DNA of 48,804 nt from an uncultured Oscillospiraceae bacterium (GTDB taxonomy: Bacteria; Bacillota; Clostridia; Oscillospirales; Acutalibacteraceae), in the NCBI GenBank assembly GCA_948471205.1, contig CAOKRT010000012.1, forward strand, positions 1 through 48,804. The letters are read 5' to 3'. The first letter of the stretch is position 1; each line of letters begins with the position of its first letter. The translations under genes were made by a program, and so were the position numbers. The notes beneath the pieces were generated by a model. That model searched no databases. It worked only from the letters and a program-made list of their open reading frames with translations, and had not been told where the DNA came from. Below, piece after piece: positions 9,551-17,155 of the stretch.

Positions 9551-9569
9551 TTTGTTAAGAATTAACAAA
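9551..9569. promoter_or_regulatory. inverted repeat upstream of gap, Rex-like but 1 bp short
   Basis: TTTGTTAA (9551-9558), GAA, TTAACAAA (9562-9569): a perfect inverted repeat whose half-sites equal those of the clostridial Rex operator (TTGTTAA-4 bp-TTAACAA), but with a 3-bp centre. It lies 23 bp before the -35 box of the gap promoter. Confidence 0.45.
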
Positions 9570-9592
9570 GTTTAATAAATGGAAAAAAGTGC

Positions 9593-9621
9593 TTGATATT
9601 CGGGGACAAACAGTATAAAAT
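9593..9621 (+). promoter_or_regulatory. promoter of gap
   Basis: TTGATA at 9593-9598, 17-bp spacer, TAAAAT at 9616-9621. A second TATAAT lies at 9621-9626. Confidence 0.65.
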
Positions 9622-9685
9622 ATAATACGATAAAATATTGCGGGTCAATATTTTAAATAATCAATATTTTTCGGAGGTAATTCCA

Positions 9686-10699
9686 ATGGTAAAGGTTGCT
9701 ATTAACGGTTTTGGCCGTATCGGTCGTCTTGCATTCCGCCAGATGTTCGGAGCTGAAGGTTATGAGGTAGTTGCTATCAATGACCTTACAAGCCCAAAGA
9801 TGCTTGCTCATCTTTTAAAGTATGATTCATCACAGGGTAAGTATGCTCTTGCTGATACAGTTGAAGCTAAGGAAACATCAATTGTTGTAGACGGTAAGGA
9901 AATTGAAATTTATGCAAAGGCAGACGCTTCTGAGCTTCCTTGGGGCGAGCTTGGTGTTGACGTTGTTCTTGAATGCACAGGTTTCTATTGCTCAAAGGAT
10001 AAGGCTTCTGCTCACATTAAGGCAGGTGCCCGCAAGGTTGTTATTTCTGCTCCTGCAGGCAATGATCTTCCAACAGTTGTTTACAATGTAAACCACGAAT
10101 CACTCACAGCCGAGGATACAGTTATTTCTGCTGCTTCATGCACAACAAACTGTCTTGCTCCTATGGCTAAGGCTCTTAACGATTATGCAGAAGTTCAGAG
10201 CGGTATCATGTGCACAATTCACGCTTACACAGGCGATCAGATGACACTTGACGGCCCTCAGAGAAAAGGCGATCTTCGCCGTTCACGTGCTGCTGCTGTT
10301 AATATCGTTCCAAACTCAACAGGTGCTGCAAAGGCTATCGGTCTTGTTATTCCGGAACTTAACGGCAAGCTTATCGGCTCTGCTCAGCGTGTTCCTACAC
10401 CAACAGGTTCAACAACCATTCTTACAGCTGTTGTTAAGGGTGACAATGTAACAGTTGACGGCGTTAATGCTGCTATGAAGGCTGCTGCAAATGAAAGCTT
10501 TGGCTACAACACAGATGAAATCGTTTCTTCAGATATCGTTGGTATGCGCTACGGCTCACTCTTCGATGCTACACAGACAATGGTTCTTCCGATTGCTGAC
10601 GGTCTTTATGAAGTTCAGGTTGTTTCTTGGTATGACAATGAAAACAGCTATACTTCACAGATGGTTCGCACAATCAAGTACTTCTCAGAACTTGGCTAA
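9686..10699 (+). CDS. gap: glyceraldehyde-3-phosphate dehydrogenase
   Basis: Oxidises glyceraldehyde-3-phosphate to 1,3-bisphosphoglycerate with NAD+ and phosphate in glycolysis. 337 residues, usual length. The Rossmann start is [15 protein letters not shown] (Asp about 33) marks NAD preference; the catalytic Cys is Cys152 in [18 protein letters not shown] is near the end. CGGAGG before ATG 9686 selects this start over a longer frame from 9638. Codon choice is strongly biased, as in the butyrate genes and unlike the flanking transporters, which suggests high expression. It has its own promoter and terminator and supplies the NADH used by the downstream pathway. Confidence 0.97.
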   Translation: MVKVAINGFGRIGRLAFRQMFGAEGYEVVAINDLTSPKMLAHLLKYDSSQGKYALADTVEAKETSIVVDGKEIEIYAKADASELPWGELGVDVVLECTGFYCSKDKASAHIKAGARKVVISAPAGNDLPTVVYNVNHESLTAEDTVISAASCTTNCLAPMAKALNDYAEVQSGIMCTIHAYTGDQMTLDGPQRKGDLRRSRAAAVNIVPNSTGAAKAIGLVIPELNGKLIGSAQRVPTPTGSTTILTAVVKGDNVTVDGVNAAMKAAANESFGYNTDEIVSSDIVGMRYGSLFDATQTMVLPIADGLYEVQVVSWYDNENSYTSQMVRTIKYFSELG

Positions 10700-10731
10700 G
10701 CCGAACTGCTGAAAAAGCAATAAAAACATTT

Positions 10732-10758
10732 CGGAGCGGATTTATCCGCTCCGTTTTT
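10732..10758 (+). terminator. terminator after gap
   Basis: CGGAGCGGA (10732-10740), loop TTTA, TCCGCTCCG (10745-10753), five T. Confidence 0.92.
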
Positions 10759-10946
10759 CTGTTGTTTTTTGGTGCGTATGTTCAGAATAAAAACAGCTTT
10801 GATAATTCATTTCAGTATATTGTTAAATTTTTCACAAGCTAAATTTTGTTTCTTTTTTCACGCAAAACCGCACATAAAATAAGCGCTTTAAAAATGCACA
10901 TATTTTATAAATTTTGTGAATGGAATTTATAATGTTTGCTAAATTT
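10759..10946. other. AT-rich spacer before the butyrate operon
   Basis: The gap-thl interval is 352 bp long. This middle part is AT-rich and holds no coding frame, hairpin or RNA that I can support. The terminator of gap lies before it; the operator and promoter of thl lie after it. Confidence 0.5.
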
Positions 10947-10964
10947 TTGTTAAAATATTGACAA
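10947..10964. promoter_or_regulatory. Rex-type operator at the butyrate operon
   Basis: TTGTTAA-AATA-TTGACAA differs at one position from the clostridial Rex site TTGTTAA-4 bp-TTAACAA. Its right half-site contains the -35 box of the thl promoter, so a bound repressor would block RNA polymerase. Rex senses the NADH/NAD+ ratio and is known to control thl-crt-bcd type operons in clostridia; binding here is inferred. Confidence 0.7.
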
Positions 10965-10986
10965 TCTAATTTTGTCGGGTTATTAT
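10958..10986 (+). promoter_or_regulatory. promoter of the thl-etfA operon
   Basis: Consensus TTGACA at 10958-10963, 17-bp spacer, TATTAT at 10981-10986. Predicted start near 10993, leaving a leader of about 60 nt. Confidence 0.85.
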
Positions 10987-11000
10987 TATACTTGATAATA

Positions 11001-11024
11001 TGCGTATTATATATTATATACGCA
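11001..11024. repeat. imperfect palindrome at the transcription start of thl
   Basis: TGCGTAT (11001-11007) and ATACGCA (11018-11024) flank a 10-bp AT-only centre. It lies just downstream of the predicted start, either as a second operator or as a weak 5' hairpin in the mRNA leader. Confidence 0.45.
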
Positions 11025-11051
11025 AATAAATTTATGTGAGGTAAATAAATT

Positions 11052-12233
11052 ATGGCTAAAAAAATAGTTCTTGCAGGCGCATGCCGCACAGCTATCGGCA
11101 CAATGGGCGGCACTCTCAGCACTACTCCGGCTGCAGAGCTTGGCTCAATCGTTATTAAGGAAGCTCTTAACAGAGCCGGTGTTCCTTCTGATGCAGTAGA
11201 CCATGTATATATGGGCTGTGTAATTCAGGCAGGTCAGGGTCAGAATGTTGCCCGCCAGGCTTCAATCAAAGCAGGTCTTCCGATTGAAACTCCTGCTGTT
11301 ACAATCAATGTTGTATGCGGTTCAGGTCTTAACTGTGTAAACATGGCTGCACAGATGATTCAGGCAGGCGATGCTGATATCGTTGTTGCAGGCGGTATGG
11401 AAAATATGAGCATGGCTCCGTATGCACTCAAGCAGGCTCGCTACGGTTATAGAATGGGTAATGCTCCTATGGTAGATACAATGGTAAACGATGCACTTTG
11501 GGATGCTTTCAATGATTATCATATGGGTATCACAGCAGAGAATGTTTGTGAAAAATACGGCATCACACGTGAAGAACTTGATGAGTTTGCAGCAGTAAGC
11601 CAGCAGAAGGCTGAAAAAGCAATTGCAGACGGCAGATTTAAGGATGAAATCGTTCCTGTTGAAGTTAAGCAGAGAAAGAATACAGTTGTATTTGATACAG
11701 ACGAAGGTCCTCGTCCGGGCACAACTGCAGAAGGTCTTGCAAAGCTCCGTCCGGCATTCAAGAAGGATGGTATTGTTACAGCAGGTAACTCTTCAGGTAT
11801 TAATGACGGCGCAGCAGCAATTGTTGTTATGAGCGAAGAAAAGGCAAAAGAACTTGGTGTTAAGCCAATGGCTACTTGGGTTGCAGGCGCGCTCGGCGGT
11901 GTTGATCCAACAATTATGGGTGTTGGTCCTGTTGCTTCAACAAAGAAGGTTCTTGCTAAAACAGGCATGAGCATTGATGATTTTGATCTTATCGAAGCGA
12001 ACGAAGCTTTCTCAGCACAGTCAATCGCAGTTGGCCGTGATCTTAACTTCGATTTGTCAAAACTTAATGTTAACGGCGGTGCAATTGCTCTTGGTCATCC
12101 GGTTGGTGCATCCGGCTGCCGTATTCTTGTTACGCTTCTTCATGAAATGGAAAAGAGAGATGCAAAAACAGGTCTTGCTACTCTTTGCATCGGCGGCGGA
12201 ATGGGCTGTTCAACTGTTGTTAAGAGAGATTAA
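11052..12233 (+). CDS. thl: acetyl-CoA acetyltransferase (thiolase)
   Basis: Condenses two acetyl-CoA to acetoacetyl-CoA, the first step of butyrate synthesis, in the cytoplasm. 393 residues as usual. The nucleophile is Cys89 in NVVCGSGLN; the acid/base pair is His349 in [10 protein letters not shown] and Cys379 in CIGGGMG. GTGAGG precedes the ATG. It is the first gene of the six-gene operon, and gaps to the next genes are about 15-70 bp. Codon bias indicates high expression; the Rex-type operator overlaps its promoter. Confidence 0.97.
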   Translation: MAKKIVLAGACRTAIGTMGGTLSTTPAAELGSIVIKEALNRAGVPSDAVDHVYMGCVIQAGQGQNVARQASIKAGLPIETPAVTINVVCGSGLNCVNMAAQMIQAGDADIVVAGGMENMSMAPYALKQARYGYRMGNAPMVDTMVNDALWDAFNDYHMGITAENVCEKYGITREELDEFAAVSQQKAEKAIADGRFKDEIVPVEVKQRKNTVVFDTDEGPRPGTTAEGLAKLRPAFKKDGIVTAGNSSGINDGAAAIVVMSEEKAKELGVKPMATWVAGALGGVDPTIMGVGPVASTKKVLAKTGMSIDDFDLIEANEAFSAQSIAVGRDLNFDLSKLNVNGGAIALGHPVGASGCRILVTLLHEMEKRDAKTGLATLCIGGGMGCSTVVKRD

Positions 12234-12251
12234 TTTTTGAGGTAAAAAATA

Positions 12252-13037
12252 ATGGAATTTATTAATTATGAGGTTGAGGGTGCGGTTGCAGTTTTAACGA
12301 TCAACCGTCCTAAGGCACTGAATGCTTTAAACAGCGCAGTTCTTGATGAAATAAATGAAGCGCTTGATGCTGTTGATACAGATGCCGTTCGCGCACTTAT
12401 TATTACAGGCGCAGGTGAAAAGTCCTTTGTTGCAGGTGCGGATATTGCAGAGATGAGCACACTTACAAAAGCAGAGGGCGAGGCTTTCGGCAAAAAGGGA
12501 AATGATGTTTTCAGAAAAATTGAAACACTTCCTATTCCTGTTATCGCAGCAATAAACGGCTTTGCTCTTGGCGGCGGCTGCGAAATTTCAATGGCTTGTG
12601 ACATCAGAATCTGTGCTGAAAATGCTGTTTTCGGTCAGCCTGAAGTTGGTCTTGGCATTACACCCGGATTCGGCGGCACACAGCGTCTTGCAAGAACAAT
12701 CGGTGTTGGTATGGCGAAACAGCTTATTTACACAGGCAGAAATATCAAGGCAGCAGAAGCACTTCGCATTGGTCTTGTAAATGCAGTATATCCGCTTGAA
12801 GAGCTTATGGGTGCTGCAAAGAAAATGGCTTCAATTATTGCATCAAATGCACCGATTGCTGTGCGCAACTGTAAAAAGGCTATTAATGACGGTCTTCAGG
12901 TTGATATTGATGAGGCACTTGTTATTGAAGAGAAGCTGTTCGGCGACTGCTTTGAATCAGAGGATCAGAAATACGGTATGGCGTTCTTCCTTGACAGAAA
13001 TAAGGACAAGGTTAAAGAGCCTTTCCAGAATAAATAA
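12252..13037 (+). CDS. crt: crotonase (3-hydroxybutyryl-CoA dehydratase)
   Basis: Dehydrates (S)-3-hydroxybutyryl-CoA to crotonyl-CoA. 261 residues of the enoyl-CoA hydratase fold. The oxyanion-hole segments are AGADIAEM (about 63-70) and NGFALGGGCE; the two catalytic Glu lie in GGCE and in FGQPEVGLGI. GAGGT precedes the ATG. It lies 18 bp after thl and 18 bp before hbd, which fixes its role in the butyrate rather than a beta-oxidation pathway. Confidence 0.95.
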   Translation: MEFINYEVEGAVAVLTINRPKALNALNSAVLDEINEALDAVDTDAVRALIITGAGEKSFVAGADIAEMSTLTKAEGEAFGKKGNDVFRKIETLPIPVIAAINGFALGGGCEISMACDIRICAENAVFGQPEVGLGITPGFGGTQRLARTIGVGMAKQLIYTGRNIKAAEALRIGLVNAVYPLEELMGAAKKMASIIASNAPIAVRNCKKAINDGLQVDIDEALVIEEKLFGDCFESEDQKYGMAFFLDRNKDKVKEPFQNK

Positions 13038-13055
13038 TTAACGGAGGTAATCACA

Positions 13056-13895
13056 ATGAAAGTTGGAATTATTGGTGCAGGCACAATGGGCAGCGGTATT
13101 GCGCAGGCTTTTGCACAGGTAGAAGGTTATGAAGTTGTACTTTGTGACATTAATGAAGAATTTGCTGCAAACGGCAAAAACAGAATTGCAAAGGGCTTTG
13201 AAAAAAGAGTTGCAAAGGGAAAGATGGATCAGGCAAAGGCTGATGCTATCCTTGCAAAAATCACAACAGGTGTTAAGGATATCTGCACAGACTGTGATCT
13301 TGTAATTGAAGCAGCTCTTGAAGTTATGGATGTTAAAAAGCAGACATTTAAAGAATTACAGGCAATTGTTAAGCCTGAATGCATGTTTGCAACAAACACA
13401 TCTTCACTTTCAATCACCGAAATCGGTGCCGGTCTTGACAGACCTCTTATCGGTATGCATTTCTTCAATCCGGCTCCTGTTATGAAGCTTGTTGAAGTAA
13501 TCGCAGGTGCAAATACACCTGATGATATGGTTGCAAAGGTTAAGGCTATTTCAGAAGAAATCGGCAAAGTGCCTGTTGAAGTAAAAGAGGCTCCCGGTTT
13601 TGTTGTAAACAGAATTCTTATTCCGCTTGTTAATGAGGGTATCACAGTTCTCGAAATGGGTATTGCAAGCGCAGAGGATATTGACACTGCTATGAAACTT
13701 GGTGCAAACCATCCTATGGGTCCACTTGAACTCGGCGATTACATAGGTCTTGATATTGTTCTTGCAATTATGGAAGTTATTTATTCTGAAACAGGCGATC
13801 CTAAGTACCGTCCTGCAACACTTCTTAAAAAGATGGTTCGTGCAGGCAAGCTTGGCCGCAAAACAGGTGTTGGCTTCTACGATTACCGCAAGTAA
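13056..13895 (+). CDS. hbd: 3-hydroxybutyryl-CoA dehydrogenase
   Basis: Reduces acetoacetyl-CoA to 3-hydroxybutyryl-CoA with NAD(P)H. 279 residues. The N-terminal Rossmann motif is [14 protein letters not shown]; the acidic residue in LCDIN ends the second strand and favours NADH. The catalytic His is in [16 protein letters not shown], followed by APGFVVNRI and the helical dimerisation domain with [20 protein letters not shown] strong CGGAGGT site precedes it. Third gene of the operon. Confidence 0.96.
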   Translation: MKVGIIGAGTMGSGIAQAFAQVEGYEVVLCDINEEFAANGKNRIAKGFEKRVAKGKMDQAKADAILAKITTGVKDICTDCDLVIEAALEVMDVKKQTFKELQAIVKPECMFATNTSSLSITEIGAGLDRPLIGMHFFNPAPVMKLVEVIAGANTPDDMVAKVKAISEEIGKVPVEVKEAPGFVVNRILIPLVNEGITVLEMGIASAEDIDTAMKLGANHPMGPLELGDYIGLDIVLAIMEVIYSETGDPKYRPATLLKKMVRAGKLGRKTGVGFYDYRK

Positions 13896-13908
13896 TTAAT
13901 ATAAATTT

Positions 13909-13937
13909 ACAGGCCTCTGCCTTAGGCGGAAGCCTGT
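13909..13937 (+). other. intra-operon hairpin between hbd and bcd
   Basis: ACAGGC (13909-13914) pairs with GCCTGT (13932-13937), and inside it TCTGCC pairs with GGCGGA (one G-T) around a TTA loop. No T run follows, so it is probably not a terminator. It may be an mRNA-stabilising or processing site that sets bcd-etf levels apart from thl-crt-hbd. Confidence 0.65.
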
Positions 13938-13963
13938 AACACTGTTAATGGAGGATATATATA

Positions 13964-15118
13964 ATGGATTTTACATTCAGTAAAGAACATGAAATGGCAA
14001 GAAAACTCTTCAGTGATTTTGCAGAAAACGAAGTAAAGCCTCTTGCTATTGAAACAGACGAAACTGAAAAATTCCCTCGTGAAACCGTAACAAAAATGCA
14101 GAAAATCGGTTTTATGGGAATTCCTGTTCCAAAGGAATACGGCGGACAGGGCTGTGACCCGCTCACATATGTAATGTGTGTAGAGGAACTTTCAAAGGTT
14201 TGTGCTACAACAGGTGTTGTTGTTTCTGCGCATACATCGCTCTGCTGTGATCCTATTCTTACATATGGAACAGAAGAGCAGAAGCAGAAATTCCTTGTTC
14301 CGCTTGCAAAGGGTGAAATGCTTGGTGCATTTGCTCTTACAGAGCCGGGTGCAGGTACAGATGCGCAGGGCGCTCAGACAAAGGCAGTGCTTGACGGTGA
14401 TGAATGGGTGCTCAACGGATCAAAATGCTTTATTACCAACGGTAAGGAAGCAGATATTTACATTGTTATTGCAATAACAGATGTTGTTGAAGATAAGCGC
14501 GGCAGAAAGAAAAAACTTTTCTCTGCATTTATCGTTCCAAAAACCGCTCCCGGCTTCCTTTTCGGTACAAAGGAAAAGAAAATGGGTATCCGCGGTTCTG
14601 CTACATATGAACTTATTTTCCAGGATTGCCGAATTCCGAAAGAAAATATCTTAGGCCCTCAGGGCAAAGGTTTCCCGATTGCAATGCATACACTTGACGG
14701 CGGCCGTATCGGTATCGCTTCTCAGGCTCTTGGTATTGCAGAGGGTGCTCTTGACAGAACGGTTGAATATGTTAAGGAAAGAAAGCAGTTCGGCAGATCA
14801 ATTGCCGCTTTCCAGAACACACAGTTCCAGCTTGCAGATATGGCAGCCAGAATTGAAGCAGCAAAGCTTCTTGTTTATAAGGCAGCTATGGCAAAGGCAA
14901 CGCAGAAGGTTTATTCCGTTGAAGCTGCAAAGGCAAAGCTTTTTGCTGCTGAAACAGCTATGGATGTTACAACAAAATGTGTTCAGCTTCTCGGCGGTTA
15001 CGGCTATATCCGTGAATATGAAGTTGAGCGTATGATGCGTGATGCTAAGATTACTGAAATCTACGAAGGTACTTCCGAAGTACAGCGTATGGTTATCAGC
15101 GGCGATTTATTGAAGTAA
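13964..15118 (+). CDS. bcd: butyryl-CoA dehydrogenase
   Basis: Reduces crotonyl-CoA to butyryl-CoA, as the FAD subunit of the cytoplasmic Bcd-EtfAB complex. 384 residues of the acyl-CoA dehydrogenase fold. It has FALTEPGAGTDAQG (FAD binding), CFITNG, ERKQFGRSIAAFQ, QLLGGYGYIREY, and the catalytic Glu in IYEGTSEVQRM. It begins after the hairpin described above with GGAGG before the ATG, and is followed directly by etfB and etfA. In clostridia the complex couples this exergonic reduction to ferredoxin reduction by NADH (flavin-based bifurcation). Confidence 0.96.
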   Translation: MDFTFSKEHEMARKLFSDFAENEVKPLAIETDETEKFPRETVTKMQKIGFMGIPVPKEYGGQGCDPLTYVMCVEELSKVCATTGVVVSAHTSLCCDPILTYGTEEQKQKFLVPLAKGEMLGAFALTEPGAGTDAQGAQTKAVLDGDEWVLNGSKCFITNGKEADIYIVIAITDVVEDKRGRKKKLFSAFIVPKTAPGFLFGTKEKKMGIRGSATYELIFQDCRIPKENILGPQGKGFPIAMHTLDGGRIGIASQALGIAEGALDRTVEYVKERKQFGRSIAAFQNTQFQLADMAARIEAAKLLVYKAAMAKATQKVYSVEAAKAKLFAAETAMDVTTKCVQLLGGYGYIREYEVERMMRDAKITEIYEGTSEVQRMVISGDLLK

Positions 15119-15133
15119 GGAGGGTTATGAAGA

Positions 15134-15919
15134 ATGAAAATAGTAGTTTGTATTAAACAGGTTCCGGATACAAAGGGCGGCGTTCAGTTTAACCCTGACG
15201 GTACTTTAAACAGAGCAGCAATGCTTACCATTATGAACCCGGATGATAAGGCTGGTCTGGAGGCTGCTCTTCGTCTTAAAGATGAATTCGGCGCAGAGGT
15301 TACGGCACTTACAATGGGTCTTCCAAAAGCTGAAGAAGTGCTTCGTGAAGCTATGGCTATGGGCGCTGACAACGGCATTCTTGTTACAGACAGAGTACTC
15401 GGCGGTGCAGACACATGGGCAACTTCAACAACAATTGCCGGTGCACTCCGCAATATAGATTATGATATTATCATCACAGGCCGTCAGGCTATTGACGGTG
15501 ATACAGCGCAGGTTGGTCCGCAGATTGCAGAGCATCTCGGTCTTCCGGTTATCTCTTATGCAGAAGATATTAAGGTAGAGGGCGACAGCGTTATCGTTAA
15601 GCGTCAGTTTGACGACAGATATCATATGCTTAAAGCTAAAATGCCATGTGCCATTACAGCGCTTTCAGAGCTGAATGAGCCAAGATATATGACACCGGGC
15701 GGCATTTTTGATGCTTACAAAAAGGAAATTACCGTTTGGGGCAGAGCAGATCTTAAAGATGTTGACGATTCCAACATCGGTTTAAACGGTTCACCAACTA
15801 AAATTGCCAAGGCTTCTGATAAAGTCAGAAAAGGTGCAGGCGAAACTGTTACTCCTGATTCACCAAAAGAAGCTGCAGAGTATATTTTAAATAAACTCGT
15901 TGAGAAACATATTATCTGA
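15134..15919 (+). CDS. etfB: electron transfer flavoprotein subunit beta
   Basis: The NADH-oxidising side of the EtfAB electron bifurcating flavoprotein for butyryl-CoA dehydrogenase. 261 residues, starting MKIVVCIKQVPDT. It has TALTMGLPKAEEVLREAMAMG and the ETF beta signature ITGRQAIDGDTAQVGPQIAEHL. AAGGAGGG precedes ATG 15134; an ATG 7 nt earlier is out of frame. It is placed between bcd and etfA, 15 bp from each. Confidence 0.96.
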   Translation: MKIVVCIKQVPDTKGGVQFNPDGTLNRAAMLTIMNPDDKAGLEAALRLKDEFGAEVTALTMGLPKAEEVLREAMAMGADNGILVTDRVLGGADTWATSTTIAGALRNIDYDIIITGRQAIDGDTAQVGPQIAEHLGLPVISYAEDIKVEGDSVIVKRQFDDRYHMLKAKMPCAITALSELNEPRYMTPGGIFDAYKKEITVWGRADLKDVDDSNIGLNGSPTKIAKASDKVRKGAGETVTPDSPKEAAEYILNKLVEKHII

Positions 15920-15933
15920 GGAGGGAGAAAGTA

Positions 15934-16980
15934 ATGATTACAGAAAATATCGAACAGTATAAAGGCGTTTACATTTTCGCTCAGCAGGTAGATAATGAAA
16001 TCAGCCCGATTGCTTATGAATTGCTTGGCAAGGCAAAGGATTTGGCGGCTGATCTTAATACAGATGTAACTGCCATTCTTCTTGGCAGCGGTGTTAAAAA
16101 TCTTGCAGATTCACTTGCTGAATACGGCGCAGATAAGGTTATCGTTGTAGACAGTCCTGTTCTTGAAGTTTACAGAACAGAACCTTACACACAGGCACTT
16201 ACAGCAGTTATTAATGAATACAAGCCCGAAATTATGCTTGTTGGCGCAACAGCTATCGGAAGAGATTTGGGTCCGCGTGTATCTGCCAGAGTAGGCACAG
16301 GTCTTACAGCAGACTGCACAGTGCTTGAAATAGGCGATTTCCCTCTTAATCCGCTTCCGAACAGAGAGCAGAAGCACAACCAGCTTCTTATGACCCGTCC
16401 GGCATTCGGCGGCAATACCATTGCTACAATTGCATGTCCGGATAACCGTCCGCAGATGGCAACTGTTCGTCCGGGCGTTATGCAGAAAATTGAAAAAATT
16501 GAAGGCGCAAAGGCAAACATTATTGAATTTAATCCTGCACTTGAAGAAAACAACTGCTATGTTGAAATTCTTGATGTTGTAAAAGAGGTTGCAGCAGCAG
16601 TTGATATTCAGGAAGCAAAAATTCTTGTTTCAGGCGGCCGCGGTGTCGGCAGCAAGGAAAACTTCAAACTGCTTGAAGATCTTGCAGAAGCACTTGATGC
16701 AACTGTTTCCTGCTCAAGAGCAGCAGTTGATAACGGCTGGCTTTCAAAGGATTTACAGGTTGGTCAGACAGGTAAAACGGTTCGTCCGAATGTATATTTT
16801 GCAATCGGTATCAGCGGTGCAATTCAGCACACAGCAGGTATGGAAGAATCAGATATCATCATTGCAATTAATAAGGATGAAACAGCACCTATTTTTGATG
16901 TTGCCGATTACGGTATTGTAGGCGATCTTAACAAGATTGTTCCTATGCTTACCGAAGCAATCAAGGCACAGGTTAAATAA
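15934..16980 (+). CDS. etfA: electron transfer flavoprotein subunit alpha
   Basis: The FAD-binding alpha subunit of the Etf complex, 348 residues. The N-terminal Rossmann-like domain has VGATAIGRDLGPRVSARVGTGL. The C-terminal FAD domain carries VSGGRGVGSKENF, SRAAVDNGW, QVGQTGKTVRP and the YFAIGISGAIQH loop. No ferredoxin-type [4Fe-4S] extension is present at the N-terminus. It is the last gene of the operon; a strong terminator follows 19 bp after the stop. Confidence 0.96.
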   Translation: MITENIEQYKGVYIFAQQVDNEISPIAYELLGKAKDLAADLNTDVTAILLGSGVKNLADSLAEYGADKVIVVDSPVLEVYRTEPYTQALTAVINEYKPEIMLVGATAIGRDLGPRVSARVGTGLTADCTVLEIGDFPLNPLPNREQKHNQLLMTRPAFGGNTIATIACPDNRPQMATVRPGVMQKIEKIEGAKANIIEFNPALEENNCYVEILDVVKEVAAAVDIQEAKILVSGGRGVGSKENFKLLEDLAEALDATVSCSRAAVDNGWLSKDLQVGQTGKTVRPNVYFAIGISGAIQHTAGMEESDIIIAINKDETAPIFDVADYGIVGDLNKIVPMLTEAIKAQVK

Positions 16981-16998
16981 TTTAATTTACATAAAAAA

Positions 16999-17025
16999 GC
17001 GGTCGGATTTTCCGACCGCCTTTTT
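16999..17025 (+). terminator. terminator of the butyrate operon
   Basis: GCGGTCGGA (16999-17007), loop TTT, TCCGACCGC (17011-17019), then CTTTTTG. Confidence 0.92.
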
Positions 17026-17075
17026 GTATTTGTTTCTGTCTATATTTAAAATTACCGTTCCGTTTACCACAACTT

Positions 17076-17106
17076 GAAAAAGAAGCCAATTTTCTTATTG
17101 GCTTCT
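17076..17106 (-). terminator. terminator of the minus-strand surface-protein gene
   Basis: Read on the minus strand: AGAAGCCAAT, loop AAGAAA, ATTGGCTTCT, then TTTTTC. The stem is 10 bp and perfect (17081-17090 with 17097-17106). It lies 50 bp past the stop of the minus-strand gene. Confidence 0.85.
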
Positions 17107-17155
17107 TTCTCTTTTCAAATACTATATTAATTTGTATTCACTCACTTGTCAAGTT

